64,000 nt of DNA from Brachybacterium vulturis. Its GTDB lineage: Bacteria; Actinomycetota; Actinomycetes; Actinomycetales; Dermabacteraceae. Location: NCBI RefSeq assembly GCF_002407185.1, contig NZ_CP023563.1, forward strand, positions 2,542,001-2,606,000, in the 5' to 3' direction. Below, in pieces: positions 44,532 to 53,254 of the stretch. Position numbers and translations under genes: made by a program. Within the stretch, counting starts at the first letter, position 1, and each line of letters starts with the position of its first letter. The notes beneath the pieces are model-generated. The model was not told where the DNA came from, ran no database searches, and worked only from the letters and a program-made list of their open reading frames with translations.

Positions 44532-46030
44532 GATTCGACACCCATCGCCAGTTTGATCAGATTACTTTCGGTCAGCTCTTCCTTGTTGAGCTCGCCCGTG
44601 ACCTCTCCCTCTCGCATCACGAGCGCCCGGTCGCAGATCCCGATGATCTCGATCATCTCCGACGAGACGAGGACGACTCCGACCCCGCTGTCCGCAAGAG
44701 AATTGATAAGGCCGTACATCTCGACCTTCGCACCGACATCCACGCCTCGAGTGGGCTCATCCAAAATGATGAGCTCGGTATCCACTGCCAACCACTTTGC
44801 CAGTGACACCTTCTGCTGGTTCCCACCGCTGAGGCTCTCCACGTTGTCGTCCATCGAGCCGTACCGAGTGGCAACCGTCTCCAGCAGTTCAGTGACTTTT
44901 CGCCGTTCCGCTTTCGCGCCGATGAAGCCGTTCCCCCGCTGCGATACCAGCGTCGCGTTGGTGCGAATCGGTTGCTCTAACACGAGGCCCTGACCCTTGC
45001 GGTCCTCGGGCAGAAGACCGATTCCCATCCGGATAGACTTCCGGGGATTCTTGGGCGAGATTTTCTCGCCCTTCCAAAAGATCTCCCCACCTGTCTTTTT
45101 GTCGACGCCGAAGATCGCTCTCATGGTCTCGGTGCGGCCCGCGCCGATAAGACCACTGAACCCAACGATCTCGCCGCGGCGCACCGTGAAGTTCACATCC
45201 TTGACAAGGTCACCTACGGACAGCCCTTCGACACGCAGCAGTTCGCTCTGCTCTTCCCGGGTCAATCCGGGCCCTTCGCGCGCCGGGAAGAGCTGCTCGA
45301 TCTCGCGGCCTACCATCATCGTCACGAGTTGCTCCTCCGAAATCGAGGAGGTATCAACCGTACCGACGAGGCCACCGTCTTTGAGCACTGAAATGCGGTC
45401 AGAGATGGCGAACAGCTCTTTGAGGCGGTGCGAGATGTAGACGATCGTGACGCCGCTGCCGTTCAGCTTCCGGATGATATCCAGGAGCCCCTCGGTCTCG
45501 GCGTGGGTGAGCACAGCGGTTGGCTCATCGAAGATGATGAGCTTCGATTTTTTCACCAGGGATTTACAGATCTCTACGATCTGCTGGTAGGCGACGCTGA
45601 GGTTATGCACCTTGGTCGTGGGGCTGATGTGCCCAAATCCGAGCTTCTGCAGTTCTTCGCTGGCTCGCCGATTCAGGTCACTCCAGTTGATGAAGAGATG
45701 AGACTGCTGGAGATCGTCGATGAAGATGTTCTCGGCAACCGTCAGATCCGGTGCGAGCATGAATTCTTGATAGATCACCGAGATGCCACGATTGATGATG
45801 TCTCTCGGCGACTGCGCGTCCACGAGCTCTCCATCGATTACGATGGTACCCTCGTCCTTTTTGTACGCGCCCGCCAGTATCTTCATCAGCGTTGATTTTC
45901 CAGCCCCGTTCTCACCGATGATGGCGTGGACCTCTCCACGCCTGACTTCCATCGAGACGTCACGCAGCGCATGGACTCCACCGAACTGCTTGGAAATGTT
46001 ACGCACTTCAACGATACTGTCTGGTGCCAT
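44528..46030 (-). CDS. CUT2-family sugar ABC transporter ATP-binding protein (RbsA/MglA-like), system A
   Basis: This is a 500-residue protein with two fused ABC domains. Domain 1 has Walker A GENGAGKST and DEPTAV. Domain 2 has the degenerate P-loop FSGLIGAGRTE usual for this family, the signature LSGGNQQKVSLAKWLA, and LDEPTRGVDVGAK. Only this ATPase is needed for one transporter. It sits between the binding-protein gene, separated by a hairpin, and the permease gene (4-base overlap). Confidence 0.94.
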   Translation of the reverse strand: MAPDSIVEVRNISKQFGGVHALRDVSMEVRRGEVHAIIGENGAGKSTLMKILAGAYKKDEGTIVIDGELVDAQSPRDIINRGISVIYQEFMLAPDLTVAENIFIDDLQQSHLFINWSDLNRRASEELQKLGFGHISPTTKVHNLSVAYQQIVEICKSLVKKSKLIIFDEPTAVLTHAETEGLLDIIRKLNGSGVTIVYISHRLKELFAISDRISVLKDGGLVGTVDTSSISEEQLVTMMVGREIEQLFPAREGPGLTREEQSELLRVEGLSVGDLVKDVNFTVRRGEIVGFSGLIGAGRTETMRAIFGVDKKTGGEIFWKGEKISPKNPRKSIRMGIGLLPEDRKGQGLVLEQPIRTNATLVSQRGNGFIGAKAERRKVTELLETVATRYGSMDDNVESLSGGNQQKVSLAKWLAVDTELIILDEPTRGVDVGAKVEMYGLINSLADSGVGVVLVSSEMIEIIGICDRALVMREGEVTGELNKEELTESNLIKLAMGVES

Positions 46031-46093
46031 TTTCTACCCCGTCGTCGTTATCTGCGCTCTGCACTGCAGAGGGCAACCCGTCCCGCGAGACCG

Positions 46094-46122
46094 GCAACGG
46101 CGGGCTGAGGGGCCCCCGTTGC
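46094..46122 (-). terminator. Hairpin between binding-protein and ATPase genes (system A)
   Basis: GCAACGGCGGGC and its near complement GGCCCCCGTTGC form a stem with one mismatch. The position just after the binding-protein stop is typical for hairpins that keep that mRNA segment abundant and reduce expression of the transporter core. Confidence 0.5.
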
Positions 46123-46130
46123 ATATGACC

Positions 46131-47207
46131 TCAGAAGCCGAGGTCGTAGTACTCGTCAACGTTCTCAGCCGTGATGGCGGCCGGCTCCGTCAAAGTGATG
46201 TCCTCGTAGCTGTCGGCGTCCGCGCCGTCGACGAGGATCTCGTAGGCGATGTCGACGCCCTTCTGCGCTACCAGTGACGGGCTGTTCAGCCCAGTCGCGA
46301 AGTAGGTGCCTTCGCGGATCATGTCCATGGCCTCCTGGGCGCCGTCAGCAGCCGCCACGATGTCGACGTCCTGCAGACCGGAGGTGCCCAGTGCGGTGAT
46401 GGCACCGAAGAGCATGGCGTCGTTCTCGCCGAGGAAGGCAGTGATGTTCGGGTTGGCCGTGATGAGGTCCTCCGCAGCTACCAGGCCCCCGGGTTCAGTC
46501 CACTCCCCCCAGCCCTGGCCGAGAACATGGAAGCCGGCCTCGTCGTTCGAGGCCTTGCCGGAGGAGGTGAGTTCCTGCTCGAACTCCTCGGCGAGCGTCC
46601 ACGCCTCATCCTCTTCGATGCCCAGTTTGCCCTGGATGATGCCGGCGAACAGGCCCGTGCGGCGCTCCAGGCCGGCGACGTTGCCCTGAGAGCCGCTAAG
46701 GATCACGGCATCGATCTCTTCGTCGCCCACATGCTCCGCGTACGCCACGCCGACCAGTCGTCCATTCTCCTTGTTATCGGAGTAGACGGTGGTGACATCG
46801 TTGGCATCTTCGGAGACGCCACTGTCGAGGTTGATGACTGGAATGCCCATCTCAGCGGCCGCATTGATTTTCGGGACGATGGCGTCCGGTTCGATCGCAT
46901 CGACGAAGATCAGGTCCTTGCCCTGGGCGATGAACGTGTCCATGTTCGCCGATTCCTGCTGCAAGTCGCCGCCGGCGTCCAACACGGTGATGTCCCAGCC
47001 GTGCTCACTGCCGAACTCCTTGACCTTTTCTGCGAGCGAGACGAAGTAGGGAGCATCCTGCACCTTCAGCGCGAACCCGATGGAGAACTTCTCGCCGCCG
47101 CCGCCATCGCTGCTGCCACCGGACCCGCCGTTCCCACCGCAGGCCGCGAGTGTCACCGTGGCGAATCCGCCCAATGCGAACGCCTGACGCCTATTGAACT
47201 TGACCAT
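46131..47207 (-). CDS. Sugar-binding lipoprotein of ABC system A
   Basis: This is a 358-residue protein starting at the ATG of 47207, with AAGGAG upstream; the open frame before it is not coding. The N-terminus MVKFNRRQAFALGGF and the lipobox LAAC (Cys21) show a lipoprotein; the Arg pair could allow Tat export. The Gly/Ser linker after Cys21 tethers it to the membrane. The mature domain is a periplasmic-binding-protein type 1 fold (KFSIGFALKVQDAPYF...; DLIFVDAIEPDAIVPKI; GENDAMLFGAITAL), like ribose or xylose binders. Ligand not predictable. Confidence 0.93.
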   Translation of the reverse strand: MVKFNRRQAFALGGFATVTLAACGGNGGSGGSSDGGGGEKFSIGFALKVQDAPYFVSLAEKVKEFGSEHGWDITVLDAGGDLQQESANMDTFIAQGKDLIFVDAIEPDAIVPKINAAAEMGIPVINLDSGVSEDANDVTTVYSDNKENGRLVGVAYAEHVGDEEIDAVILSGSQGNVAGLERRTGLFAGIIQGKLGIEEDEAWTLAEEFEQELTSSGKASNDEAGFHVLGQGWGEWTEPGGLVAAEDLITANPNITAFLGENDAMLFGAITALGTSGLQDVDIVAAADGAQEAMDMIREGTYFATGLNSPSLVAQKGVDIAYEILVDGADADSYEDITLTEPAAITAENVDEYYDLGF

Positions 47208-47291
47208 GACTGTCTCCTTGTCGTTGTTGCCCCACCGGCACGAATCGGGGGTGAGGCCTGAAGCTGCCCGCGCCTTGCCCTGCCCTGGCAC

Positions 47292-48062
47292 CTACACGAT
47301 GGTGAATCCACCGTCGACGGTGAGTTCTGCCCCCGTGGTGAAGCTGGATGAATCCGCCAGGAGGTATATGACTGTGCTTGCCAGCTCTTCGGGACGGCCC
47401 AATCGCTTCATCGGGGTCAGCTCCGCCCACTGGTTCCGCCAATCCTTGCGAACAGAAGAAGTGAGATCTGTGAAGATGTAACCGGGGCTCATACAGTTGA
47501 CACGGATGTCGTGTTCTGCCCACTCGAATGCCAGGGATTTCGTCAAATGAACGACTCCAGCCTTCGACACGTTGTATGACGCCTGCAACTGCGGGTAGTT
47601 GACAATGGTGCCTGACATCGATCCGGTATTGACGATCGAGCCACTGGCTTCGTTGTCGATGAGCTTCTTCCCGAAGAGCTGCGCAACGATGAACGCACCG
47701 TTCAAATTGACGTCGATCACGTGCCGCCACTCTTCGGGAGAGGCCTCGACCGCAGGCTTCTGCATGACGATGCCAGCATTGTTGAAGAGCAACTGAATCG
47801 GGCCGAGCTGCTCCCAGGCCGCATCGATCGCGGCGCGGACGGCATCATGGTCCGTCACGTTCACGACGCTCGCAAGAACTCGGCGCCCCGTACTCTCTCG
47901 CAATTCGCCCGCAGCGGCCTCCAGAGAGTCCTTCTCGAGGTCGAAAAGAACAAGATCTGCCCCTGCGTGACCAAGCGCCTCCGCTACAGTCTTGCCAATT
48001 CCGCGAGCACCGCCTGTGATGAGGGCGGTCTTGCCGTGCAAGGAGAACATCTCGTCACGCAT
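47292..48062 (-). CDS. Short-chain dehydrogenase/reductase, first gene of the leftward sugar operon
   Basis: This is a 256-residue classical SDR starting MRDEMFSLHG, with GGGAG upstream. The cofactor motif is TGGARGIGK, followed by LLFNNAG, the catalytic Ser in NTGSMSG and the YNVSK (Tyr-x-x-x-Lys) pair; the end TVDGGFTIV is usual. Asp in VLFDLEKD suggests NAD rather than NADP. It probably oxidises a sugar or polyol. It heads an 11-gene run down to the RpiR gene and has a promoter with a GTAGTnnnACTAC palindrome about 150 bases upstream. Confidence 0.9.
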   Translation of the reverse strand: MRDEMFSLHGKTALITGGARGIGKTVAEALGHAGADLVLFDLEKDSLEAAAGELRESTGRRVLASVVNVTDHDAVRAAIDAAWEQLGPIQLLFNNAGIVMQKPAVEASPEEWRHVIDVNLNGAFIVAQLFGKKLIDNEASGSIVNTGSMSGTIVNYPQLQASYNVSKAGVVHLTKSLAFEWAEHDIRVNCMSPGYIFTDLTSSVRKDWRNQWAELTPMKRLGRPEELASTVIYLLADSSSFTTGAELTVDGGFTIV

Positions 48063-48211
48063 TGTCGCTCCCAGATCGTCGATGATGATGGTGTGCTTGT
48101 GTTCGCCTACGACATCGACCGCTGAGTCTCGATACGATCCCCACGATCGCCACATTGCGCAACCGTTCAGCCGAGTCCACCTCGCCCGGGACTACCTCTG
48201 GGCCTCGTGGA

Positions 48212-48246
48212 GTAGTGATACTACATACATCACTAGGTACTCGCAA
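48212..48246 (-). promoter_or_regulatory. Promoter and RpiR-type operator of the leftward sugar operon
   Basis: On the minus strand TTGCGA (48246-48241) is followed after 17 bases by TAGTAT (48223-48218), good -35 and -10 elements. The palindrome GTAGTATCACTAC (48224-48212, minus) covers the -10. A longer symmetry TAGTGAT/ATCACTA spans the same place. It belongs to the TGTARTnnnAYTACA class seen for HexR-type regulators. Confidence 0.7.
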
Positions 48247-48990
48247 CCCCACTGCCTACGCACGCCGATGCGATCCCAGACCGCCCGGCCGAACATGGCG
48301 TCGCTGCTCTACCGAAGCCGTCCCGCGCTATACCAGCACGGCCTACTATTCAGGTCACGTCTCGGGCATAGTCACGGCAACACTGCGGCCCTCGATGGGA
48401 TCCGACGTCCACTCTCCGCGTAGCGCGCCTGCACGGGATGCCCCGACAGCGGGGGCCCACACGCGATCGCCACACAGAGCTGGCACCGCGCAGCAGGCTC
48501 GACTGTGGCATCTCGATACCTGCTTTAGACCCGGGGTTGCGAGCGCATCCACCACCGCGGCGCTGGCACCCGAGTCCGCCCTCCTCATCGACCGCCAAGC
48601 GTCGCGGGCGGAGTCGCATTATAGGCTGGACCAGGTTTTTTAATCGCCTTCAGTTGGCCGCAAGCCCACACCCAGAGAGCGGCGCTTAGTCGCAGTGTGT
48701 GGTGCGGGCCGGTACCTGGTCGCTTCGAGTGCGCGCCGCGTTTCGACGCCGTAGAGAAGACTTGACCGTCCGGCACGGCAGGCAGGCGACGTTTGTGCCG
48801 GCAGCTTCGGTCATAACCCCTCGCCCCGAGGCGCTTTGAAGAACTGCGCCGCCACCGCGACGCGCTGCCACTGCACCACGCGGACCGTTCACCGTTCCAG
48901 ACTGGGCATGCCAGCCACTCGGGCGCAACGGAGCCGTGGTGGAGCCTCGCCGCGCCTCCGCCACGACCCCGGGGTCGCTCGAAGCGGAAG
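48247..48990. other. Long spacer between the two divergent sugar operons
   Basis: About 740 bases between the two promoters. Frames on both strands are open for 70-150 codons, but their composition is odd (many Arg, Ser, Cys, Trp), they lack ribosome sites and show no motif. It may be a decayed gene or IS relic. Nothing can be named. Confidence 0.4.
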
Positions 48991-48996
48991 TTTGCT

Positions 48997-49009
48997 GTAG
49001 TCTCACTAC
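48997..49009 (+). promoter_or_regulatory. RpiR-type operator upstream of the cupin isomerase gene
   Basis: GTAGTCTCACTAC, flanked by TG and AT, is a perfect 5-3-5 palindrome 22 bases before the ATG at 49032. It contains TAGTCT, a likely -10, although no clear -35 is seen. It has the same arms as the sites at 48212 and 53053. Confidence 0.65.
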
Positions 49010-49031
49010 ATCTACGCGAAAGGGGACTACG

Positions 49032-49631
49032 ATGTCTATCCACCAGCCGGTAACTGTTGATATCTCAGCGGACGGGGTGATGACTGGAGCCTCGCGGATC
49101 TACGAGAAGCGCCTCGGCGACCTCAAAGGCGTTTATCGAGATTCCGAGGATTTCGCAGCCCAGGTGCGTGAACGAGGTGCTGACGAGCTCGTCTACGTCG
49201 TCCATGAACAGAAGTACGACTCAAGCCCCGGTGCTCTCATCGTCGGCACGAGTGCACTTCTGCCGGGGCAGGTGGGCAGTGAGTTCGCCGTGACTCGCGG
49301 CCATCTCCACGCCGTCGCCGACCGCGCTGAGCTCTACCACTGCCTCAGCGGGCACGGCATCATGCTCCTTGACACCGTCGAAGGAGACTCAGTCGCCATC
49401 GAGCTGACACCAGGCAAGGCAGTGAACGTTCCCGGCCACTGGGTTCACCGCAGCGTCAATGTGGGAAACGAACCCTTCGTGACGCTGTTCAGCTACGCAG
49501 CGGACGCTGGCCAGGACTACTCGCTCATCGAGCGGGCCGGCGGGATGCGCACACTCATCGTCAAGGACGGCGACAGCTGGAGTCAGGTCCCGAATCCTGA
49601 CCACTGCGGTTATACCGCCACCACTCTCTGA
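49032..49631 (+). CDS. Cupin-type glucose-6-phosphate isomerase
   Basis: This is a 199-residue protein of the cupin glucose-6-phosphate isomerase family (PF06560). The metal-binding region TRGHLHAVADRAELYHCLSG has the two His, the Glu and a later His (NVPGHWVHRSVN) expected for the metal centre. It interconverts glucose 6-phosphate and fructose 6-phosphate in those archaea and bacteria that have it; here it may act on another sugar phosphate made by the kinase. AAAGGGGA precedes the ATG. It is the first of three close rightward genes. Confidence 0.85.
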   Translation: MSIHQPVTVDISADGVMTGASRIYEKRLGDLKGVYRDSEDFAAQVRERGADELVYVVHEQKYDSSPGALIVGTSALLPGQVGSEFAVTRGHLHAVADRAELYHCLSGHGIMLLDTVEGDSVAIELTPGKAVNVPGHWVHRSVNVGNEPFVTLFSYAADAGQDYSLIERAGGMRTLIVKDGDSWSQVPNPDHCGYTATTL

Positions 49632-49687
49632 GCAATGCCACGGCGCATGTACGCACGGTGCAGCGCACCAGGACGATAGGGACTGCC

Positions 49688-50653
49688 ATGCCACTCACTT
49701 ACACCTATGACACTCTTCAGCCTGCGACCAAGCCGACGTTCTACTTCGTCGGTGTGACCACGGGAAAGTCGTCGATCCGCAGAGTCTTTCCCGCTTGGGC
49801 TGAGGCACTTGGTCTTGGGGACATCGAGATGGTCGGCATCGACCTCGAGCTGCACGCTCCGCGCGATCACTACCGCACAGTCGTGGAGTTCCTCAAGAAG
49901 GACCCGCTCAGCCTCGGCGGACTCGTCACCACTCACAAGATTGACCTCTTCCACGCGGCCGAGGATCTCTTCGACAGCGTCGACCCGTTGGCCGAGCTGA
50001 TGGGAGAGGTCAGTTGCCTGGCCAAGCGGGACGGCTTGCTTCAGGCAAGTGCGAAGGACCCCTTCTCCTCCGGCCATTCACTCGATGCCTTCATCCCTAA
50101 CGGCCATTTTGCGAGCACCGAGGCGGAGGTGTTCATCATGGGCGCCGGTGGTTCCGCCATCGCGATCGATTGGCACTTGGGCCAGGAAGGGAAGGGAGCG
50201 GACCGCCCCTCCCGCACGGTAGTTTCCAACCGTAGCACTCCGCGGCTAGAGCGGTTCAAGGAGGTCCATGAGCAGGCCGGAATCGAGGTTCCTCTCGAAC
50301 TCGTCCACACACCGGATCCCGCCGACAACGACGCCGTTCTCGCCGCTCTCTCCCCGGGTAGCGTGGTCATCAACGCCACGGGCCTCGGCAAAGACGCTCC
50401 CGGGTCACCTCTCACCGACGCTGCGGTCTTCCCCCAGGGTGCACTGGTGTGGGACCTCAACTACCGCGGCAACCTCATGTTCCTCGACCAGGCGCGGGCT
50501 CAGGAGAGTGCTCTTGGCCTCCACGTCGAGGATGGATGGGTGTACTTCCTGCACGGCTGGACGCAGGTGATCAGCGAAGTCTTCCAAGTCGACATCCCCA
50601 CTTCCGGTCCCACTTTCGACCAGCTGGCCGAGATCGCTGGAGCAACCCGATGA
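49688..50653 (+). CDS. Shikimate-dehydrogenase-like oxidoreductase
   Basis: This is a 321-residue protein with the AroE layout. The catalytic lysine is in GLVTTHKIDLF, the nucleotide loop is MGAGGSAIAIDWH, and VVINATGLGKDAPG corresponds to the NATxxG part of shikimate dehydrogenases. Sequence around it is divergent, for example TTHK rather than TxPHK, so the substrate is probably another hydroxy acid or sugar acid. It overlaps the next gene by 4 bases (ATGA). No other shikimate-pathway gene is near. Confidence 0.72.
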   Translation: MPLTYTYDTLQPATKPTFYFVGVTTGKSSIRRVFPAWAEALGLGDIEMVGIDLELHAPRDHYRTVVEFLKKDPLSLGGLVTTHKIDLFHAAEDLFDSVDPLAELMGEVSCLAKRDGLLQASAKDPFSSGHSLDAFIPNGHFASTEAEVFIMGAGGSAIAIDWHLGQEGKGADRPSRTVVSNRSTPRLERFKEVHEQAGIEVPLELVHTPDPADNDAVLAALSPGSVVINATGLGKDAPGSPLTDAAVFPQGALVWDLNYRGNLMFLDQARAQESALGLHVEDGWVYFLHGWTQVISEVFQVDIPTSGPTFDQLAEIAGATR

Positions 50654-51585
50654 GGGGGCGCGGGAGAATCCTCATCACGCCGCGGTCCCTTACCTCCGCC
50701 GGCGTCGACACCGTCGCGGAGCTCGAGCCCTTGCGCCGAGCGCAGTTCGAGTTGGTGGCCGCGCCGGCTGGCGAGGTCCCGGACCCGGCGGAGCTCACGT
50801 CACTGCTCTCCACCGGCGAGGTCGTAGGCTGGCTCGCCGGGGTGGAGCGCATTTCTGCAGACGTGCTCGAATCCGCGAGCTCACTTCGCATCATCGCGCG
50901 CAATGGGGTCGGTGCAGACAGCATCGATCTCGAGGCTGCCAAGCGCTGTGGCATTGAGGTTCGCACTGCGCCCGGGGCCAACGCTCAAGGCGTGGCTGAG
51001 CTTGCCGTCGCCCACGGGCTGTCGTTGCTCCGTAGCATTCCGCAGGGAAACTCTGCTCTCCGCGACGGACGCTGGGACCGTTCCAAGGGCCGCGAGATCG
51101 GTGATATCTGCGTCGGCATCGTCGGCTACGGCGCGATCGGCAGACGCGTCGCCGACCTCTTCACGGCCCTGGGCGCCTCCGTCGCGTTCCATGACCCGTT
51201 TGCGACCGGCCTTTTTCAGCACGAGTCCGTGAGCGACCTGGACCTGCTCCTCAGCAGATCTGACCTGCTCAGTCTCCATGTACCGCCGTCACCCGACGGT
51301 CCCATGCTTGACGCCAAGAGGGTGGGCCTATTGCCCAAGGGGGCGATCGTCGTCAATACGGCGCGCGCAGCTCTTGTCGACCCGATCGCCATGCACCGCG
51401 CACTCGATTCCGGTGCGATCAGCGGCTATGCCATCGATGCCTTCGATCAGGAGCCGCCGGAGCTCGACGCTCTGCTGTCCCACCCGCGGACCGTTATGAC
51501 GCCACACGTCGGCGGGTTCACGGATTCAAGTGTGCGTCGAGCGACGGAAGCTGCGGTCGCCCAACTCCTCGACGTACTCGGGTAG
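50650..51585 (+). CDS. D-isomer 2-hydroxyacid dehydrogenase (SerA/hydroxypyruvate-reductase-like)
   Basis: This is a 311-residue enzyme. The NAD motif is GIVGYGAIGRRVAD followed by an Asp in AFHDPFA, and the catalytic set is Arg in VNTARAALVD, Glu in FDQEPPE and His in MTPHVGG. IARNGVGADSID is the family substrate-loop signature. It likely reduces or oxidises a 2-keto/2-hydroxy acid in this pathway. Its start overlaps the previous stop, so the pair is co-translated. Confidence 0.88.
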   Translation: MRGRGRILITPRSLTSAGVDTVAELEPLRRAQFELVAAPAGEVPDPAELTSLLSTGEVVGWLAGVERISADVLESASSLRIIARNGVGADSIDLEAAKRCGIEVRTAPGANAQGVAELAVAHGLSLLRSIPQGNSALRDGRWDRSKGREIGDICVGIVGYGAIGRRVADLFTALGASVAFHDPFATGLFQHESVSDLDLLLSRSDLLSLHVPPSPDGPMLDAKRVGLLPKGAIVVNTARAALVDPIAMHRALDSGAISGYAIDAFDQEPPELDALLSHPRTVMTPHVGGFTDSSVRRATEAAVAQLLDVLG

Positions 51586-51945
51586 AACACAGCTTGCTGC
51601 ATCATCTGTTCGGACGTCGAGTTGCTCGGTTCTCGGAGCTCTCTCCTGCTGCCTTCGTAGTCCTAGCTGCATGAAGTCTTGACCTTGTCGCCATTTTCGT
51701 TTGCGCGGGGCTTGGAGCTGCTCCGTGTGGGCGACGAGATGGCGGCGACTTCTGCAGTGATGAGCTCGGATGCTGAACGCATCCCGCAGATATTTGGCCC
51801 GCACAAGTGGATCAACTCGCGTAGCGCGGAATGCACTCCGCGGCCTCGGCAACAGCGTTGCTGGTCTTGGAGTCACCGCTCGCGTAGTGTTATTGGAGTC
51901 ACCACCTTACAACCCGCAGTGCTCTAGAATTCACGGAGGAACACC
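51586..51945. other. Intergenic region before the second SDR
   Basis: These 360 bases contain no gene that I can support. A direct repeat GGAGTCACC occurs at 51870-51878 and 51896-51904, and a half-site GTAGTGTTA lies between them at 51884-51892. This could be a weakened version of the regulon operator upstream of the gene at 51946. Confidence 0.35.
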
Positions 51946-52707
51946 ATGAAGAACCCTTTTGACCTCACCGGCCGTACCGCCCTGGTCACAGGCGGCAACC
52001 AGGGCCTCGGTAAGGCCTTCGCCCGAAGCCTCGCCGAAGCCGGCGCATCTGTAGTGATCGCGGCCCGCAATGCCGAGCGGAACCGCGCCGTGATGGGCGA
52101 GTTCGCCGCGGACGGCATCACCGTGAATGCCATCACAGCGGATATCACCGACGCCGCTGACATCGAACGCATGGTCACCGAGACGATCGAGGCCGCCGAC
52201 CGGATCGACATCCTCGTCAACAACGCAGGCACCTGCATTCACAATCCCGCCTTCGACGTCACCGAGCAGGAGTGGGATGACGTGTTCAACCTGAATGTGA
52301 AGGCCCTGTGGCGCACCACCCGAGCGGTGGGCGAGCACATGGTGAAAATCGGGGGTGGCTCGGTTGTGAACATCGGGTCAATGTCCGGGTTCATCGTCAA
52401 CCGACCCCAGTGGCAGCCGGCCTACAACGCATCCAAGGCAGCGGTGCATCACCTCACTAAGTCACTCGCAGTGGAATGGGCTCCCCTGAACATCCGCGTG
52501 AACGCCGTGGCCCCCGGCTACGTGAAAACCGAGATGTCCCCTGTGGATCAGCCCGAGTTCCAGCGCTACTGGGTCGAGGACACCCCGCAGCAGCGCGTCG
52601 CGCTGCCCGAGGAGATCGCTCCCAGCGTCGTATTTCTCGCCAGCGATGCCGCATCATTCATCACCGGCACCGTGCTCTCCGCCGACGGCGGTTACACCGC
52701 GGTCTGA
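51946..52707 (+). CDS. Short-chain dehydrogenase/reductase
   Basis: This is a 253-residue classical SDR beginning MKNPFDLTGRTALVTGG, with GGAGG 6 bases upstream. The TGxxxGxG motif is TGGNQGLGK, then LVNNAG, Ser in NIGSMSG and YNASK as the catalytic pair; C-terminus SADGGYTAV. AARNAERNR after the second strand suggests NADP preference. It resembles gluconate 5-dehydrogenase or polyol dehydrogenases. It shares the GSMSGFIVNRPQ feature with the SDR at 47292, so the two may act on related substrates. Confidence 0.9.
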   Translation: MKNPFDLTGRTALVTGGNQGLGKAFARSLAEAGASVVIAARNAERNRAVMGEFAADGITVNAITADITDAADIERMVTETIEAADRIDILVNNAGTCIHNPAFDVTEQEWDDVFNLNVKALWRTTRAVGEHMVKIGGGSVVNIGSMSGFIVNRPQWQPAYNASKAAVHHLTKSLAVEWAPLNIRVNAVAPGYVKTEMSPVDQPEFQRYWVEDTPQQRVALPEEIAPSVVFLASDAASFITGTVLSADGGYTAV

Positions 52708-53030
52708 CCTAGCAGCCAGGCCCGGTGAGGTCCGTGGCGATTCCGCTGCGGTGGGGATCGGCGGGCGGCGCTCCTCTGCATTCCACTATCTGAGCACGGG
52801 CGCTGCGGGCGCGCAATCGCGATTATTGCCGAGGTCAGGTCGGGGTGCCCCTGCTGGCGCCCGCGCACGAGCCCGCGCCCCTCGCGCGTCACTAGAGATC
52901 GAATTTCTCCGGTATACCGGCCATCCTTTCGACTTCAAATGGCAGCGGCACAAGACCTAGGAACAGTGCCGGACAGTTGGAGGTGCGCCTAAACCGGCTC
53001 GCAGACAGTTTCCGTCAGCCAGCACGGAAG
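52708..53030. other. Intergenic region with a possible coding relic
   Basis: No complete gene is seen. A short frame ending at 52,960 has natural-looking sequence (EIEFLRYTGHPFDFKW) but no start or context, so it may be the tail of a lost gene. The promoter of the second transporter follows directly. Confidence 0.3.
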
Positions 53031-53031
53031 C

Positions 53032-53065
53032 TTGACATCCCCCTGATAGCGAGTAGTATCACTAC
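53032..53065 (+). promoter_or_regulatory. Promoter and RpiR-type operator of ABC system B
   Basis: TTGACA (53032-53037) and TAGTAT (53054-53059) are 16 bases apart and close to consensus. The palindrome GTAGTATCACTAC (53053-53065) covers the -10. It is the reverse complement of the core of the site at 48212. The leader to the ATG at 53255 is about 190 bases. Confidence 0.75.
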
Positions 53066-53254
53066 AAGCTTTTCGCGATGTCGCGAAGAGAAATTCTCGG
53101 CGCTCGCCCAACCAGGCTTGAAAGGGTCGGCCAGGGCAGACGCCGGGTGACCGACCCGCCTTCAGGGACTGCCCGATCGGGCAGCGTCCACCCTCGCCCA
53201 GCTGGCTGTCTCGCGGACATCCGACAGGCCCCACCAATGACGTTGGAGGTACGA

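Noticed and set aside
51884-51892. Fourth RpiR-type operator before the 51946 gene
   Set aside because: Only one arm (GTAGT) is present; the other side reads ATTGG instead of ACTAC, so it is noted as a possible relic only.
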